This document shows positions 1 through 9,161 of a stretch of 35,032 nt of DNA, piece after piece (within the stretch, counting starts at the first letter, position 1; each line of letters starts with the position of its first letter). Position numbers and translations under genes: made by a program. The DNA lies in assembly GCA_024364805.1 (NCBI GenBank), contig CM044496.1:131562594-131597625 (forward strand), read 5' to 3'. The DNA comes from Euprymna scolopes. Taxonomy: Eukaryota > Mollusca > Cephalopoda > Sepiida > Sepiolidae. Below the pieces are notes generated by a model. It was not told the DNA's origin and searched no databases. It saw nothing but the letters and a program-made list of their open reading frames with translations.

Positions 1-185
1 TCGTGTGCCTCTTTTGGGGTAACTAATTTTCCCCACATTTAAAACATTAGTGTCTAACAGCTCATGTGGGGAGGAAAGTAAATAACTATTTTAAAAAATT
101 ATTTTCAGTTTTCATTTTATTTTATTTTTTTAATAATATTGCATAAAATTCCGTTTTATGATAACGCAACTCGTATTCATTTCTA

Positions 186-210
186 AAAAAAAAAAAAAAA
201 AAAAAAAAAA
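186..210. repeat. poly-A tract
   Basis: Uninterrupted adenine run of about 25 bases directly abutting the left arm of the inverted repeat that starts at 211. Simple sequence, probably slippage-grown. Confidence 0.8.
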
Positions 211-385
211 GTCAATGTGCGCTGTTTGTCAAACCTGCAAAGGGTGTTTATTCCGAAAGTCGTGGGGAGGTTGAAAATAAGAATAAGAAAATGCCTTTCG
301 GAATTACCACCCTCAATCTCCCTATGTTAAGAACAGCTTTCGGAATAAACACTCTTTGCAGGTTGGACAAGCAGCACACATTGAC
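211..385. mobile_element. Foldback (inverted-repeat) element carrying the 40-bp core
   Basis: The two ends are imperfect reverse complements over about 49 bp: the left arm begins gtcaatgtgcgctgtttgtc and the right arm ends with the matching cagcacacattgac, with only a few mismatches. The middle holds further inverted copies of a motif with core ttccgaaagccgttcttaac that recurs at about 7624-7720, 9262-9382, 25575 and 26120. No protein is encoded; the 65-codon open frame across it is chance. A MITE or foldback element is the simplest reading. I do not recognise the family. Confidence 0.6.
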
Positions 386-918
386 CAAAAAAAGCAAAGT
401 AAATCATTTTTTAAAGGTTTCTCAAACATTTTTTAATTTATATTATCGACTATTGCTAGTTTATTTTTTTGTTTTTTTAATTAATTAAACTGGAGTAAAA
501 AGGTTCAACATGTCATCCATTAAAATAATTTAGTTGGCTGAAATAAAAATTAATCATTAATTTTATCTAAAATGAGGACGAAAACCAAGTGAAATTTGAG
601 ATATTCTAACAGTTACTATACTAAAATTAAAACCAACTTTTTATTTTTCACTTTGGTATCATTTGAACCCTGTACTCGGTTAATTCACCAAAAAATTTAA
701 AAAAAGAAGATACTACTTTTTTAGGCGATTACATGTAAACAGCCTGCAAAAACTGGTGGTAAAAAAAAATAAAACAGCAAAATATATTTTAAACTTTAGT
801 TTCGCATATAAATTGACAATAAAATGATCACCTACTTCTTGACCAGATGGCGCTTTTAAGGACATGTAACCAATTGTGTGTGTTTTTTATCTTAACAATT
901 TTTTAAATTTTGTAGAAT
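386..918. other. AT-rich spacer, no gene seen
   Basis: Long A and T runs without an open frame of coding quality, an RNA gene or a clear repeat pair. Confidence 0.6.
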
Positions 919-1027
919 GTAATATTATTATGTATGAAATTGGAAAAGCACCTTTTAAATTAATAAATTAGCCGCCATACTAACGTATTTCCAATATGGC
1001 TGCCTTATTAGGCAATATAAACATTGG
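919..1027 (-). repeat. Dispersed repeat, inverted copy of 7457-7569
   Basis: Read on the minus strand, this block aligns with 7457-7569 over about 110 bp (caatgtttat, then a ggc(a/g)gccatat block, a (g/t)cggctaattt block and a tttcata(c/t) block). The pair shows that both sites carry pieces of the same repeat family in opposite orientation. The mariner at 1058 lies about 30 bp away. Confidence 0.55.
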
Positions 1028-1057
1028 AATAGAGAATAGTTCAGTTTTAGTAAGTTA

Positions 1058-1960
1058 CGAGGTGGCTTCAATAAGTTTCAATAAGATTTTTTGTACAGGC
1101 ATTTAAAATTGTTGTAGACTCTTGAAAAGTCAGTATTTTATTGCGATACATTTTATGAGATGGCTGACCAATTTTACGATTTCAGGTTCAAATGAACAGC
1201 TACAACAGGAATTGGAATACACCCTACTTAATTCTGATTGTCACAGCTGGTGAATTTCAAAAATGCAATCTGGGCATGAGGACACTTTAGAAGAAAGATA
1301 CGCAATAAAATTCTGTTTTAAACTTGGAAAAAATGCCATAGAAATGTATGGAATGCTTCAGACTGTTTTTAGACATCTTGCATGAATCGAGCATCAGTTT
1401 TGAGCGGCATAAGAGATTCAAGGAAGGCAAGGAGTCTGTGAGAGATGATGAGAGGTGTGAGAGATCAAAGAAGTCAGAACATCAGAGGTGATTAGCCAAA
1501 TAAAGAATTTCATGGATAAGGACTGTTGTGTATCTATAGAGACATTAAGTGCACAGTTTGATGTCAGTGTGGGAACTGTGAACACAATTTTTTGCAAGGA
1601 ACTGAAGATGCAGAAGATTTTCGCAAAGTTTGTCATAGACTATTTGACCAAGATGGGTATCAAGACAGTTCCTCACTCTCTCTATAGTCCAGAACTTGCT
1701 TTCTGTGACTTTTAGTTAATCCCTAAGCTCAGGGAAAACCTTAGAGGCTGTCGTTATGAGATAACTAAGGAGATGAAAGAGGCTGTGACGAGGGCCATTG
1801 ACACGCTCACACAAGAGGACTTCCAAAAGTTGTTGGAACGGTACAACAAATGTATTGCAGCTGGAGGAGATTACTTCAAATGGGACTAGAGCTTCGTGTG
1901 TGTACCATCAAAAAAAGTGCCCATGCGAAAAAAATCTCAACACTTATTGAAGGCACTTTG
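1058..1960 (+). mobile_element. Mariner transposon (Tc1/mariner), internally deleted
   Basis: About 0.9 kb against the usual 1.3 kb. The left terminus CGAGGTGGCTTCAATAAGTT and the right terminus (reverse complement at about 1938-1960) are inverted repeats, and TA lies outside both ends (1056-1057 and 1961-1962), the target-site duplication expected of the family. The transposase starts near 1264 with a HEDTLEERYAIKF-like N-terminus, followed by the helix-turn-helix stretch SAQFDVSVGTV. After about 1635 the reading jumps to YLTKMGIKTVPH and the YSPELAFCDF motif, then to the C-terminal ERYNKCIAAGGDYF. The skipped segment would have held the first two catalytic aspartates of the DDD triad. Together with in-frame stops (for example after the HRLA-type segment near 1385 and at about 1713) this makes the copy non-autonomous and dead. 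Ends could still be recognised by a related transposase; that is inference. Confidence 0.9.
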
Positions 1961-2516
1961 TATAAAAATAGTGTTACGATAGAATTTGAACCAAACTGTT
2001 GTTTTTTTTTTTACTCGAACCGTAACCAAAGTTGGTTTGGTTCAGTCGAAATTCTGTAGAAACTCCAAAATAATTTATTGAGAAAACGCTGGAGTTATTT
2101 TGTGAAACAAATATTTTTATAAATATTTTGATTGTTTTTAATGAATTATTTTTTTTATCTAACTCACTAAAAGCAATTACGGCAATTATGCAATATAGTT
2201 AACAAGAAATAATGGTGTAACAAAAATAGACAACCAATAACTGTTAACAAATGCAAGAGAATTTAATTTCTACTTAACTATATTAGTTCATATATTTACT
2301 GGTTTTAAGATTTATCATCTTTTGCATTTGTTAGCGTCTCTGTTACTTAGCCAAACCAGCGTGCTTTTCAAGATATACAACAATTTTGCCAGGATTTGGT
2401 AACAAATATCAGTCATAAAAGATAATACTAATTAAAAAATAACTTATCCTAATCCAATTGACAATCACCCTCAGACTTAGGCTTACAGCTCCATTAATCC
2501 CTGCTGTTTTTTTTTA
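1961..2516. other. AT-rich spacer, no gene seen
   Basis: Sequence between the mariner and the first Helitron. It holds T runs and short chance frames but nothing that resembles a protein, an RNA gene or a repeat pair. Confidence 0.6.
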
Positions 2517-2778
2517 TCTTCTATATGTATAAAAGGCAAAACGGCTTCGCGTTTTTGTATGTCCAAGAAAGGCTTTTTTTTGGGGGGTGGGGGGAGGTCT
2601 CGACGACGTTACATTTATTTAGAACTTTCCTTATACTTTCTAGATTATAATATCTATGATTTGCAAATGGATGTCGTCTCTATATTTATTTTGATCGACT
2701 TTTAAAAAATTCCCTCTACTCCGTCCTTTTGCGTGTTTGATCATCTTTTTCGTATAAATAAAGCTAAACTTATTAAAT

Positions 2779-2968
2779 CAAAGTAGGCCGCCTGGCTTTC
2801 CTGCCAGGAAAGCAATTAGCTTTGATCAATGTTGAGAAAACCCTTCATATCAGACAATTGCTATTCATTTAGAGAGCTCCCCCTTTTTAGGGGAGCTTGG
2901 TTTCCCCAACATCATGGGGAAACAAATAAATGAAATGGCTGAAAGCTGAACTGACCTTCAGCCAATGT
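2779..2968. other. Cluster of four hairpins inside Helitron 1
   Basis: Four consecutive stem-loops can be read: an outer atcaaag/ctttgat pair enclosing gctttcctg/caggaaagc; agctccc/gggagct around a T-rich loop; gtttcccc/ggggaaac; and ggctgaaag/cttcagcc. Such dense pairing is unusual in the AT-rich surroundings. It could be a structured RNA, a stack of small palindromic insertions or chance in GC-richer cargo. I recognise no RNA family. Confidence 0.4.
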
Positions 2969-3648
2969 TCATTTCTGTGCCTGCGTGAACTCATTCACTT
3001 AGCAAGTCAACTTTTTCATTGACATCGATATAACGTGACCGATACTGTACCAACCACACCGGGTGTCCTTGGCCTCATCAGATTCCACCCGATATGACAG
3101 GTGTTCTTTCGATCGTACATTGTACCGTCACAAGTTGGCCTGTTGATCGTCTTCACCCACTGTGTTTTCATGGTGGAACGCTTTGCCTCTCGATCGAATC
3201 ATCTCCTACCCTGTGTAGGTAGTCTCCGGGTACATCAATCACTCCGCTGGTCCTTGCGGCTTGCTGCAAAATGAAGAGTCCTCACCACAAACAAACAGAA
3301 CTCCGGTTTATAACAATAACAAACTATTTATTAATTTCATTACTTCACAACAGCTACTGTCTAAATTGAGGTGACTGACTATAGCAGTGAAACGATGTAA
3401 GACCAGACCAGTAAAGTCACAGATTTCCCATTGACACAGGCTAGTTAACATCATAAAATCAGGCCCTGAGGGCTCCCAAATTGGGAGCTCTTGACCAGCC
3501 CAGCCGTTCAGTTTGCTGGCTACGACTCTACTCCTTTTAGAATTTCTTTTTCTAAATCCAACCCCTTTTCCCCACCTCTCCTTCAGAGTGGTTACAAACA
3601 CCCTTTCTTTCTTCCTCTTAGAGCTTACCCTTTGTCTTGTCCACTCAA

Positions 3649-3682
<34 letters not shown>
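3649..3682. repeat. (TC)n microsatellite
   Basis: About 16 uninterrupted TC units within the Helitron 1 cargo. It explains the SLSLSLSL runs in the overlapping open frames, which are not genes. Confidence 0.9.
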
Positions 3683-3686
<4 letters not shown>

Positions 3687-4555
3687 CCCCTAATCTCTAC
3701 TTCTCCCCCTCGAACTTATCTCTACCAAATTTTAACCCTCCTTTGCACTGAGGCCTTCACTTATTATCAAATTAGGAGTGATTAGTCACCCCAGGTCGAA
3801 CAACGCCCGGCGGTGACCCTCTTTCCTTGACCCCCATTCTAAGCTGTCAGCCTTAATCAGCCAAGAATCTCTGGATCTCTTCATACCTCTCAACAGAGGT
3901 TTTAAAAACAACCTTTCATGTTAACAGATATATAACGACAATGAGATAAAAACAATTATTATTTGTTTTTTCTCTTTCTGACATAATCCCATAGACATTT
4001 CTGTTGTGTCCCATTCAGACATCAACACACCCTCTTCTGCCTCCTCTTCCTCTAGCCCGTCTGGTCAAACACCCCCTCTCACCGCAATATGCACCTCGCT
4101 GCATGCATTCATGACACCAATAGTGTCATATCTGATAAATTTGAACGCTTTTCACTTCCTCTCGCGTCTTAGCGTAGCGGTAAGATTTCAGGTTTTCTTT
4201 CACCCCCCCCCCCCCCCCTACGCCTCATGATTTCGAGCCCACATGCCTACTACCACTTTTTTTTGCTCCAAACACTCGGGCAACGCCAGGCACTCCTGCT
4301 AGTATCTTTTAAACCTGAAATTTGAGGTAAAGTCCCGGCAAAATTGTCGCCCATTTTGAAAAGCATGCTGGCTTGACTAAGTAAAAATGACAATAACAAA
4401 TGCATAGATGATCTGACAATCGGTAAACGCACATGAAAATTATGAATAAATAGAAAAGTAAATTTTCTTGCATTTGGTAATAGTTATTATTTGTCTATTT
4501 GTTTTTTTTACCTTTTTATTTTGCTTGTTAACTATACTGCCCAATCGTTGACGCT

Positions 4556-6425
4556 TTTTTTTTTTTTAATTACATTTTTACCTCTAACAAGGAAGGCACA
4601 GTGCCACTTTGATGTAGGTGGATACTATCAGGGACATAAGTTACAGCGATACTATGTAGGGAGTTGAGCAGCAAGATGTCTGTTCACATCACATTACGCT
4701 TGAACTTCTACATGTTAGTACAGTTGGGGAGCCAGGAACCTGGAAAGGAATTTCAAAGTTTAGCAGTTCTGAGGAGAAACTATTATAGTAAAAGGCTTTC
4801 TTACATCTAGGGATCTCAACTGTGTAGGGGTGGGACTTTGATGCTTGTCAGGGTTGTTGGGGGTATTTATGTTGAGGAGGTACAAGGGCGTGTAGTTCAT
4901 CAGAGCATCCACCATTAAAATACTTGCAAAACAGGCAGAGGGATGCAAAATTTCGTTGATGGAACAGAGGTTGAAGCTTAGATGATAGTTCAGGACCTAT
5001 CTGGTTGGTGACTCTCTTTTAAATCCTGTCCAGGAGTGAGAGACTAGTAGCAGATGCACCAGCCCAAATGTGACAACAATACTCCATACATGGGCGAATG
5101 GTGGTATTGTAGAGGTACAGGATATTTTCAGGCGTAAGTAGCTTTCTAGCATGGTAGAGAGAGCCCGCCTTCTTCGTGGCAGCCTTGGTGATGCTCTTAA
5201 TGTATCTGCTTCAACTCATGTTCCCTGTGAAAGTTAAGCCAAGGAGTTTGAAAGAAGTACTTTCAGGTAATGTATCTTTAGCTGTAGTTATTGGTGGTTG
5301 AGAAGGTTTCTTGTAATTATTGCCGGAAACCAGCTTAGTCTTGGCAGCATTGAATGTCACCATCCATTTTTGACCCCATTCTATTACAGACTGGAGGTCT
5401 TCCTCCAGGGTTTCTGCCATTGTCTGCCGTGTTCATTCGTTTTCCTCTCATGCCTATTATAGAGTGTGATGTCATCAGCAAATATACCCATCTCAGAGAC
5501 TATTTTATCAGGAAGGTCATTTATGAATATCAGGAATAATAAAGATCCAATGATCGACCCTTGAGGTACACCCACATTTACATCATATTGTTTTGACGTA
5601 CGGCCATCGAGGACAACCTGGATTCTTCTCTTAAGAAGTTGGTTGGTTGTTTTGTTTTACGGCATATCAACCCTTTTCAGGTTATTTAATGCCGAATCTG
5701 GTGATTTTGAAGAACGATTTTTTAATATAGTATATTTGTTTTTTAAGACGTATTCTATTTAACCCATAGTTGGGACCCTAACAGGTGCTACCACTCCGGG
5801 TCAGAGTGAACCTGGGAGCAATGGCAATTAAAGGGTGGCTCCACACTCCCTAAGGCCTGAAAGCTGGGGTCCTCACCATCGGATATAGTTTAAGGTCATA
5901 TCCAGGACCTTACTTAAGAAGGATTTAATTATGTTAAGTATTCATTCAATAATACCATAGGATCTGATTTTCATGAAAAGACCATTGTGCTATACCCTGT
6001 CAAAAGCCTCAGATATATCTAGAGCTACTGCCCTTCCCTCCCCTGGCTTATACAGTGCATAGTATATACGTTCAGAGATTACAGTTATAATATCTGCAGT
6101 AGAACGGGCTTGCCTTAGTCTATATTGATGGTTGGACAGAAGTTTAGCAATTGTAAGTTGATGGACTAAAGCTGGATTAATTATGGACTCAAATATTTTG
6201 GCGAAAAGAGGGAGGGGATTAATAGGGTGATAATTTAATGGGTCAGTTCTTTTGCTAAAATTCATGTAAACTGGTACCACAGAAGCAGTTTTCCAGCAGT
6301 CAGGAAAGCATGATTTAAGGCATTTGGTGAAAAGTTTGGAGAGAACTGGCAGAACCTCAGCGAAGCATTGTTTTAATAGTACAGCTGGGATGAGATCAGG
6401 CCCACATACTTTTGTTTGGTGTATT
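4556..6425 (-). mobile_element. LINE (family A, CR1/Jockey-like), 5'-truncated
   Basis: On the minus strand, from right to left, the fragments follow the order of a non-LTR reverse transcriptase: a fingers segment with GPDLIPAVLLK, then PVYMNFSKRTDPLNYHPI, SNHQYRLRQARSTADIITV and GRAVALDISEAFDRV (the block with the first catalytic aspartate), MGVPQGSIIGSLLFLIFIND, and the catalytic FADD (MGIFADDITLYNR). The thumb (TFNAAKTKLVS, FKLLGLTFTGNMS) and a C-terminal tail ending in an A-rich run at about 4556 follow. The endonuclease and 5' half are absent, as in typical truncated insertions. Several frame breaks separate the blocks, and a 274-bp insert at 5639-5912 interrupts it. The plus-strand copy at 14250-15195 belongs to the same family. 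The clade call rests on motif feel, not on a tree. Confidence 0.85.
5639..5912. mobile_element. SINE-like insertion nested in LINE A
   Basis: A 274-bp segment with no similarity to the LINE copy at 14250 splits its reverse transcriptase. It is flanked by a 9-bp direct repeat CTTAAGAAG (5630-5638 and 5913-5921), a good target-site duplication. One end is ttggttggttgttttgtttt, which on the minus strand reads as an A/CAACC-rich tail. I cannot find convincing A and B boxes, so a SINE, a short LINE end or another small element are all possible. It must be younger than the LINE it interrupts. Confidence 0.6.
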
Positions 6426-6487
6426 ATTATATACTAACCCGTTACACTTTTAAGGTGTCTAGGTTTTATGTTACTTCTTGTTATTTA

Positions 6488-6939
6488 GTACTTTTACAGT
6501 TTAATCAAGACATTAAAAAATGAAACTATCGAAAAAAAAAAAAAAAAGGTTATATATCCGTTATGGAATGAATTTCTCTGAAAAAAAAAATTTCATTTAA
6601 TTTCATCAAGTAGTTTTCTTTTTACAGCAAAAAACAATTTGTTATGATACCGAGCAAAAGGTAGTCATGTTTAGATTTTTAGGAAAAAAAGTTAGTATTA
6701 AAGATGGGGAGGGAGTGTTGGTGCTTTAAACTGAGTTATCTCAAAAAATTCAAAGATGGCTACCTTCAATATGCTGTCATAAAAATGTGTTTTTCTGATG
6801 TAAAAAAAAACCTACTCGATCAAATTAAGTGAATTTTTTTTTCAGAGATCTTCAGTTCAAAACAGATACGTACAATATAACCTTTTTTCGATATTTTCAT
6901 TTTTTTTTTTTTAATGTCTTGATTAAACTGTACAAGTAC
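6488..6939. mobile_element. Long foldback MITE (about 450 bp)
   Basis: Left arm 6488-6625 (agtacttttacagtttaatc and on) and right arm about 6812-6939 (gattaaactgtacaagtac at its end) are reverse complements for roughly 130 bp, with scattered mismatches. The inner part of the arms still pairs (ttgatgaaattaaatgaa against tcgatcaaattaagtgaa). The loop has no coding content. This structure fits a foldback MITE; the family is not recognised. Confidence 0.7.
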
Positions 6940-6975
6940 CGTTTATTTGAACTATTTTCCATTACAATGTTTGGT

Positions 6976-7122
6976 TCTTGTTAAGTTAGAGTTGACAAAT
7001 CGATTTTTTAAATATGTCGTTTTAAGCAAAAACAATATAACATATTTAATTTTCATGTTGAAAATAGTAATATATTAAAAAATTACGAAAATTCGTTGAG
7101 TAGAACAACTGGTCTTGTTTTT

Positions 7123-7160
<38 letters not shown>

Positions 7161-7449
7161 AGTCTGTCTTATAGACAACAAATATTGCACGCCATAAACA
7201 AGTAATCTAAAATATTCGTTCCGAGTTATGTCCCCTGTGTATAAACTCTCTACTGTCTGCTTTATAACGTCTAAACAAAAATGCAATTTTACACAATTTT
7301 CCGTAAAATATACTTTTAACTAAAAATAAAAATTTCTACTCAGTGAATTTTCATAATTTTTTGGATATATTACATGACAAGTATGTAATATTGTTTTTGA
7401 TTAAAATGACATTAAAAAAAATCGATCCGTCGACTCTATTAAGATAGAG
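6976..7449. mobile_element. Second foldback element
   Basis: The left arm (ttaagttagagttgacaaat, then cgatttttt and aagcaaaaacaatataacat) pairs with the right arm at about 7300-7449, and the pairing continues inward through the 'aaattcgttgagtagaa' and 'tttttagt' blocks. The left arm carries an A33 tract (about 7127-7159) that interrupts the symmetry. The right end contains the small palindrome tcgactctatt/aagatagagtcga. It directly follows the foldback at 6488-6939 but its arms are unrelated to it. No protein. Confidence 0.6.
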
Positions 7450-7456
7450 TCGATAC

Positions 7457-7569
7457 CCAATGTTTATCAATTAGTTAGACAGGCGGCCATATTTGAAATA
7501 TGCCAGTATGTCGGCTAATTTTACTAATTTAAAACGTATTTCTTTTTCCTATTTCATATGTAATAATTG
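7457..7569 (+). repeat. Dispersed repeat, inverted copy of 919-1027
   Basis: Aligns with the reverse complement of 919-1027 through caatgtttat, ggcggccatat, tcggctaattt and tatttcatatgtaataat. It bridges the second and third foldback elements. Confidence 0.55.
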
Positions 7570-7789
7570 TTTGGTGTATTTTTACGACCTACCCCAGCAT
7601 AGTATAACCCTCCCCCAATTCCCATGTTAAGAACGGCTTTCGAGATTGGGGGGTTTTATTCCGAAAGCCGTTCTTAACATCCGGAGGTTGGGGGTGTTTA
7701 TTCCGAAAGCCGTTCTTAACATCCGGAGGTTGGGGGCGTTTATACCACGCTGGCTGGGGCAAGTCGTAAAAAAATACCAATTGATTATT
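7561..7789. mobile_element. Third foldback element with 40-bp core copies
   Basis: Outer arms pair: ttacgacctaccccagcat on the left against ctggctggggcaagtcgtaa on the right, with further weaker pairing outward (ataattgtttggt against accaattgattat). Inside, one inverted and two direct copies of the core ttccgaaagccgttcttaac lie at about 7624-7642, 7660-7681 and 7699-7720, the direct pair having a 39-bp period. The overlapping short open frames repeating 'NLRMLRTAFGI' only reflect this period. Confidence 0.6.
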
Positions 7790-7971
7790 TTGTTGTTCGA
7801 AGTTAACAACTCATTTAATTTTCATGTCACGGTAATGAACACATCCAAAAATTATGAAAAACGATAAGGTAGAAAATTTAAAAAAAGAAAGAAAAAAAAA
7901 GGGAACCGGAGGTAGCACAGGAGGCAAACTTGAGTTTCACTGTGTTCGAAACTGCTTTCATTACTAATTTC

Positions 7972-8115
7972 AAGACTCGATAATATCTTCAAAATAAGAA
8001 ATAAAACAAAATAGGGGTAGAAATCTACCCAATAAATGCGGTAACCTTAATTGGGTGGGTTTCTACCACCATTTTGGGTATTATTATACAAACACCGTGA
8101 CAGCGTTAGGGTTAG

Positions 8116-8156
<41 letters not shown>

Positions 8157-8305
8157 GGGGTTGGGGTTAGGGTTAGGTTTAGGGTTAGGGTTAGGGTTAG
8201 GGTTAGGGGTTAGGGTTAGGGTTAGGGGTAATTCGCTGTCACGGTGTTTGTATAGTTTTACCCCATTTTGTTTTATTTCTTATTTTGAAGTGATTATCGA
8301 GTCTT
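7972..8305. mobile_element. Palindromic element with a telomere-like array in its loop
   Basis: The outer arms, aagactcgataatatcttca on the left and its complement ending tcgagtctt on the right, continue through tattttgttttatttctta-like blocks. The inner arms atacaaacaccgtgacagcg (8086-8105) and its exact complement (8234-8253) tightly frame the TTAGGG array. The left arm has about 70 extra bases, themselves a small hairpin (ggtagaaatctacccaat against attgggtgggtttctacc), which looks like a later insert. No open frame of interest; the GLGLGLG frame is the array. Confidence 0.65.
8105..8229 (+). repeat. Interstitial TTAGGG array
   Basis: About 20 units of TTAGGG with some TTTAGGG, TTGGGG and GGATTAGGG variants. 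TTAGGG is the usual telomere unit of molluscs and most animals. The array is internal, degenerate and exactly framed by inverted 20-mers, so it is not a chromosome end. Confidence 0.9.
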
Positions 8306-9161
8306 CAAAGTCATCGCGGCCATCTTTTCTTATTCTCCGGCAGCGTTTCAACATTACTCGTTTTTCGAACCGAATAAACAATTTAAATAAAAAAAAACAC
8401 TAAAAATTTATCAAGTTAGGTAGAAAAGTAACTTAACATTTTTTTTTTTATATTGGGGGCGAGGGACAACTTTTTTCATACCTTTGTTGATTGTATAACA
8501 AAAACAAAAGAAAAATAATTTGGTAATCAAAACGAATCATTTTTTTTTTTTTTTTTTAACTTTTTCTACTTACCTCCTCCTCCTCCTCCTCCTCCTCAAT
8601 GGACTCGTTTGCAACTCCTCCTACCATGTCTGAACTCTTTTACTGATGCTCCTCCTACCCCTTGCTTCTTCTGCTTCCCTCCTCTTCCACATTATTCTCC
8701 TTCTCCCCACCCCTCCCACTTTTTACTTTTTAGCAAACATCCTTAAACCTTTTTACGTCGTTCTATAATTTCCAATTTGCATCACCTGCCATTTTTTTTC
8801 TACGTATTTTCCTTCTTTTTGAGGAGTCTTAAAGAAAATGATGTAGTTTTGTTTACGATTTTTTAAACCCCGTTTTAATTTTCCTTATTTCATTTTTATT
8901 TAAATTACAATAAAAAAAATAGAATTCTAAAAAATAGTTAATTTTTAAAATATTTAGATCGAATAAAATTCCAATATTTCGCGATTTAAAGTTTTAAACA
9001 GATTTTTGATTAAGGTTTTCCAATTAAAAAATATATATGCAGTCCCGCCAAAAAGAAAGTCCGCACTTGTCATTTTTCCCAAAAACCGCAAATTTAAGCT
9101 AAATTAAATTTAACTGTTTCAAAAAACCTTTACCTCATTTGATCCGCCTTTTATTCCTCTA
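8306..9161. other. AT-rich spacer with (CTC)n microsatellite
   Basis: A (CTC)n run of eight to nine units lies at about 8573-8597, with several T runs around it. I see no gene or transposon end until the Helitron boundary at 9162. Confidence 0.6.

Larger units (their letters stand above)
2517..4302 (+). mobile_element. Non-autonomous Helitron 1
   Basis: The 5' end reads A|TCTTCTATATGTATAAAAGG and is followed by a 'gtatgtcc'-type segment often seen at animal Helitron starts. The 3' end is cgggcaacgcc, a short imperfect hairpin, a spacer of about 11 nt and CCTGCTAG followed by T. This matches the Helitron rule (start TC, end CTRR with an upstream hairpin, insertion between A and T, no target duplication). 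The 3' terminus closely matches that of the minus-strand element at 9162, which supports both calls. No Rep/helicase frame is present. The interior (about 2750-4200) is clearly more GC-rich than its surroundings and looks like cargo. Confidence 0.7.

Noticed and set aside
3491-3785. Ser/Leu-rich 86- and 90-codon open frames
   Set aside because: The SLSLSL runs are the (TC)n microsatellite; no start context or domain.
7589-7809. Frames repeating NLRMLRTAFGI
   Set aside because: They reflect the 39-bp repeat period in a foldback element; a similar phrase recurs at 291 and 9200 for the same reason.
8105-8229. True chromosome end
   Set aside because: Unique-type sequence continues on both sides and the array is degenerate and framed by inverted repeats.
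8155-8403. 82-codon frame starting GLGLGLG
   Set aside because: It translates the TTAGGG-like array.
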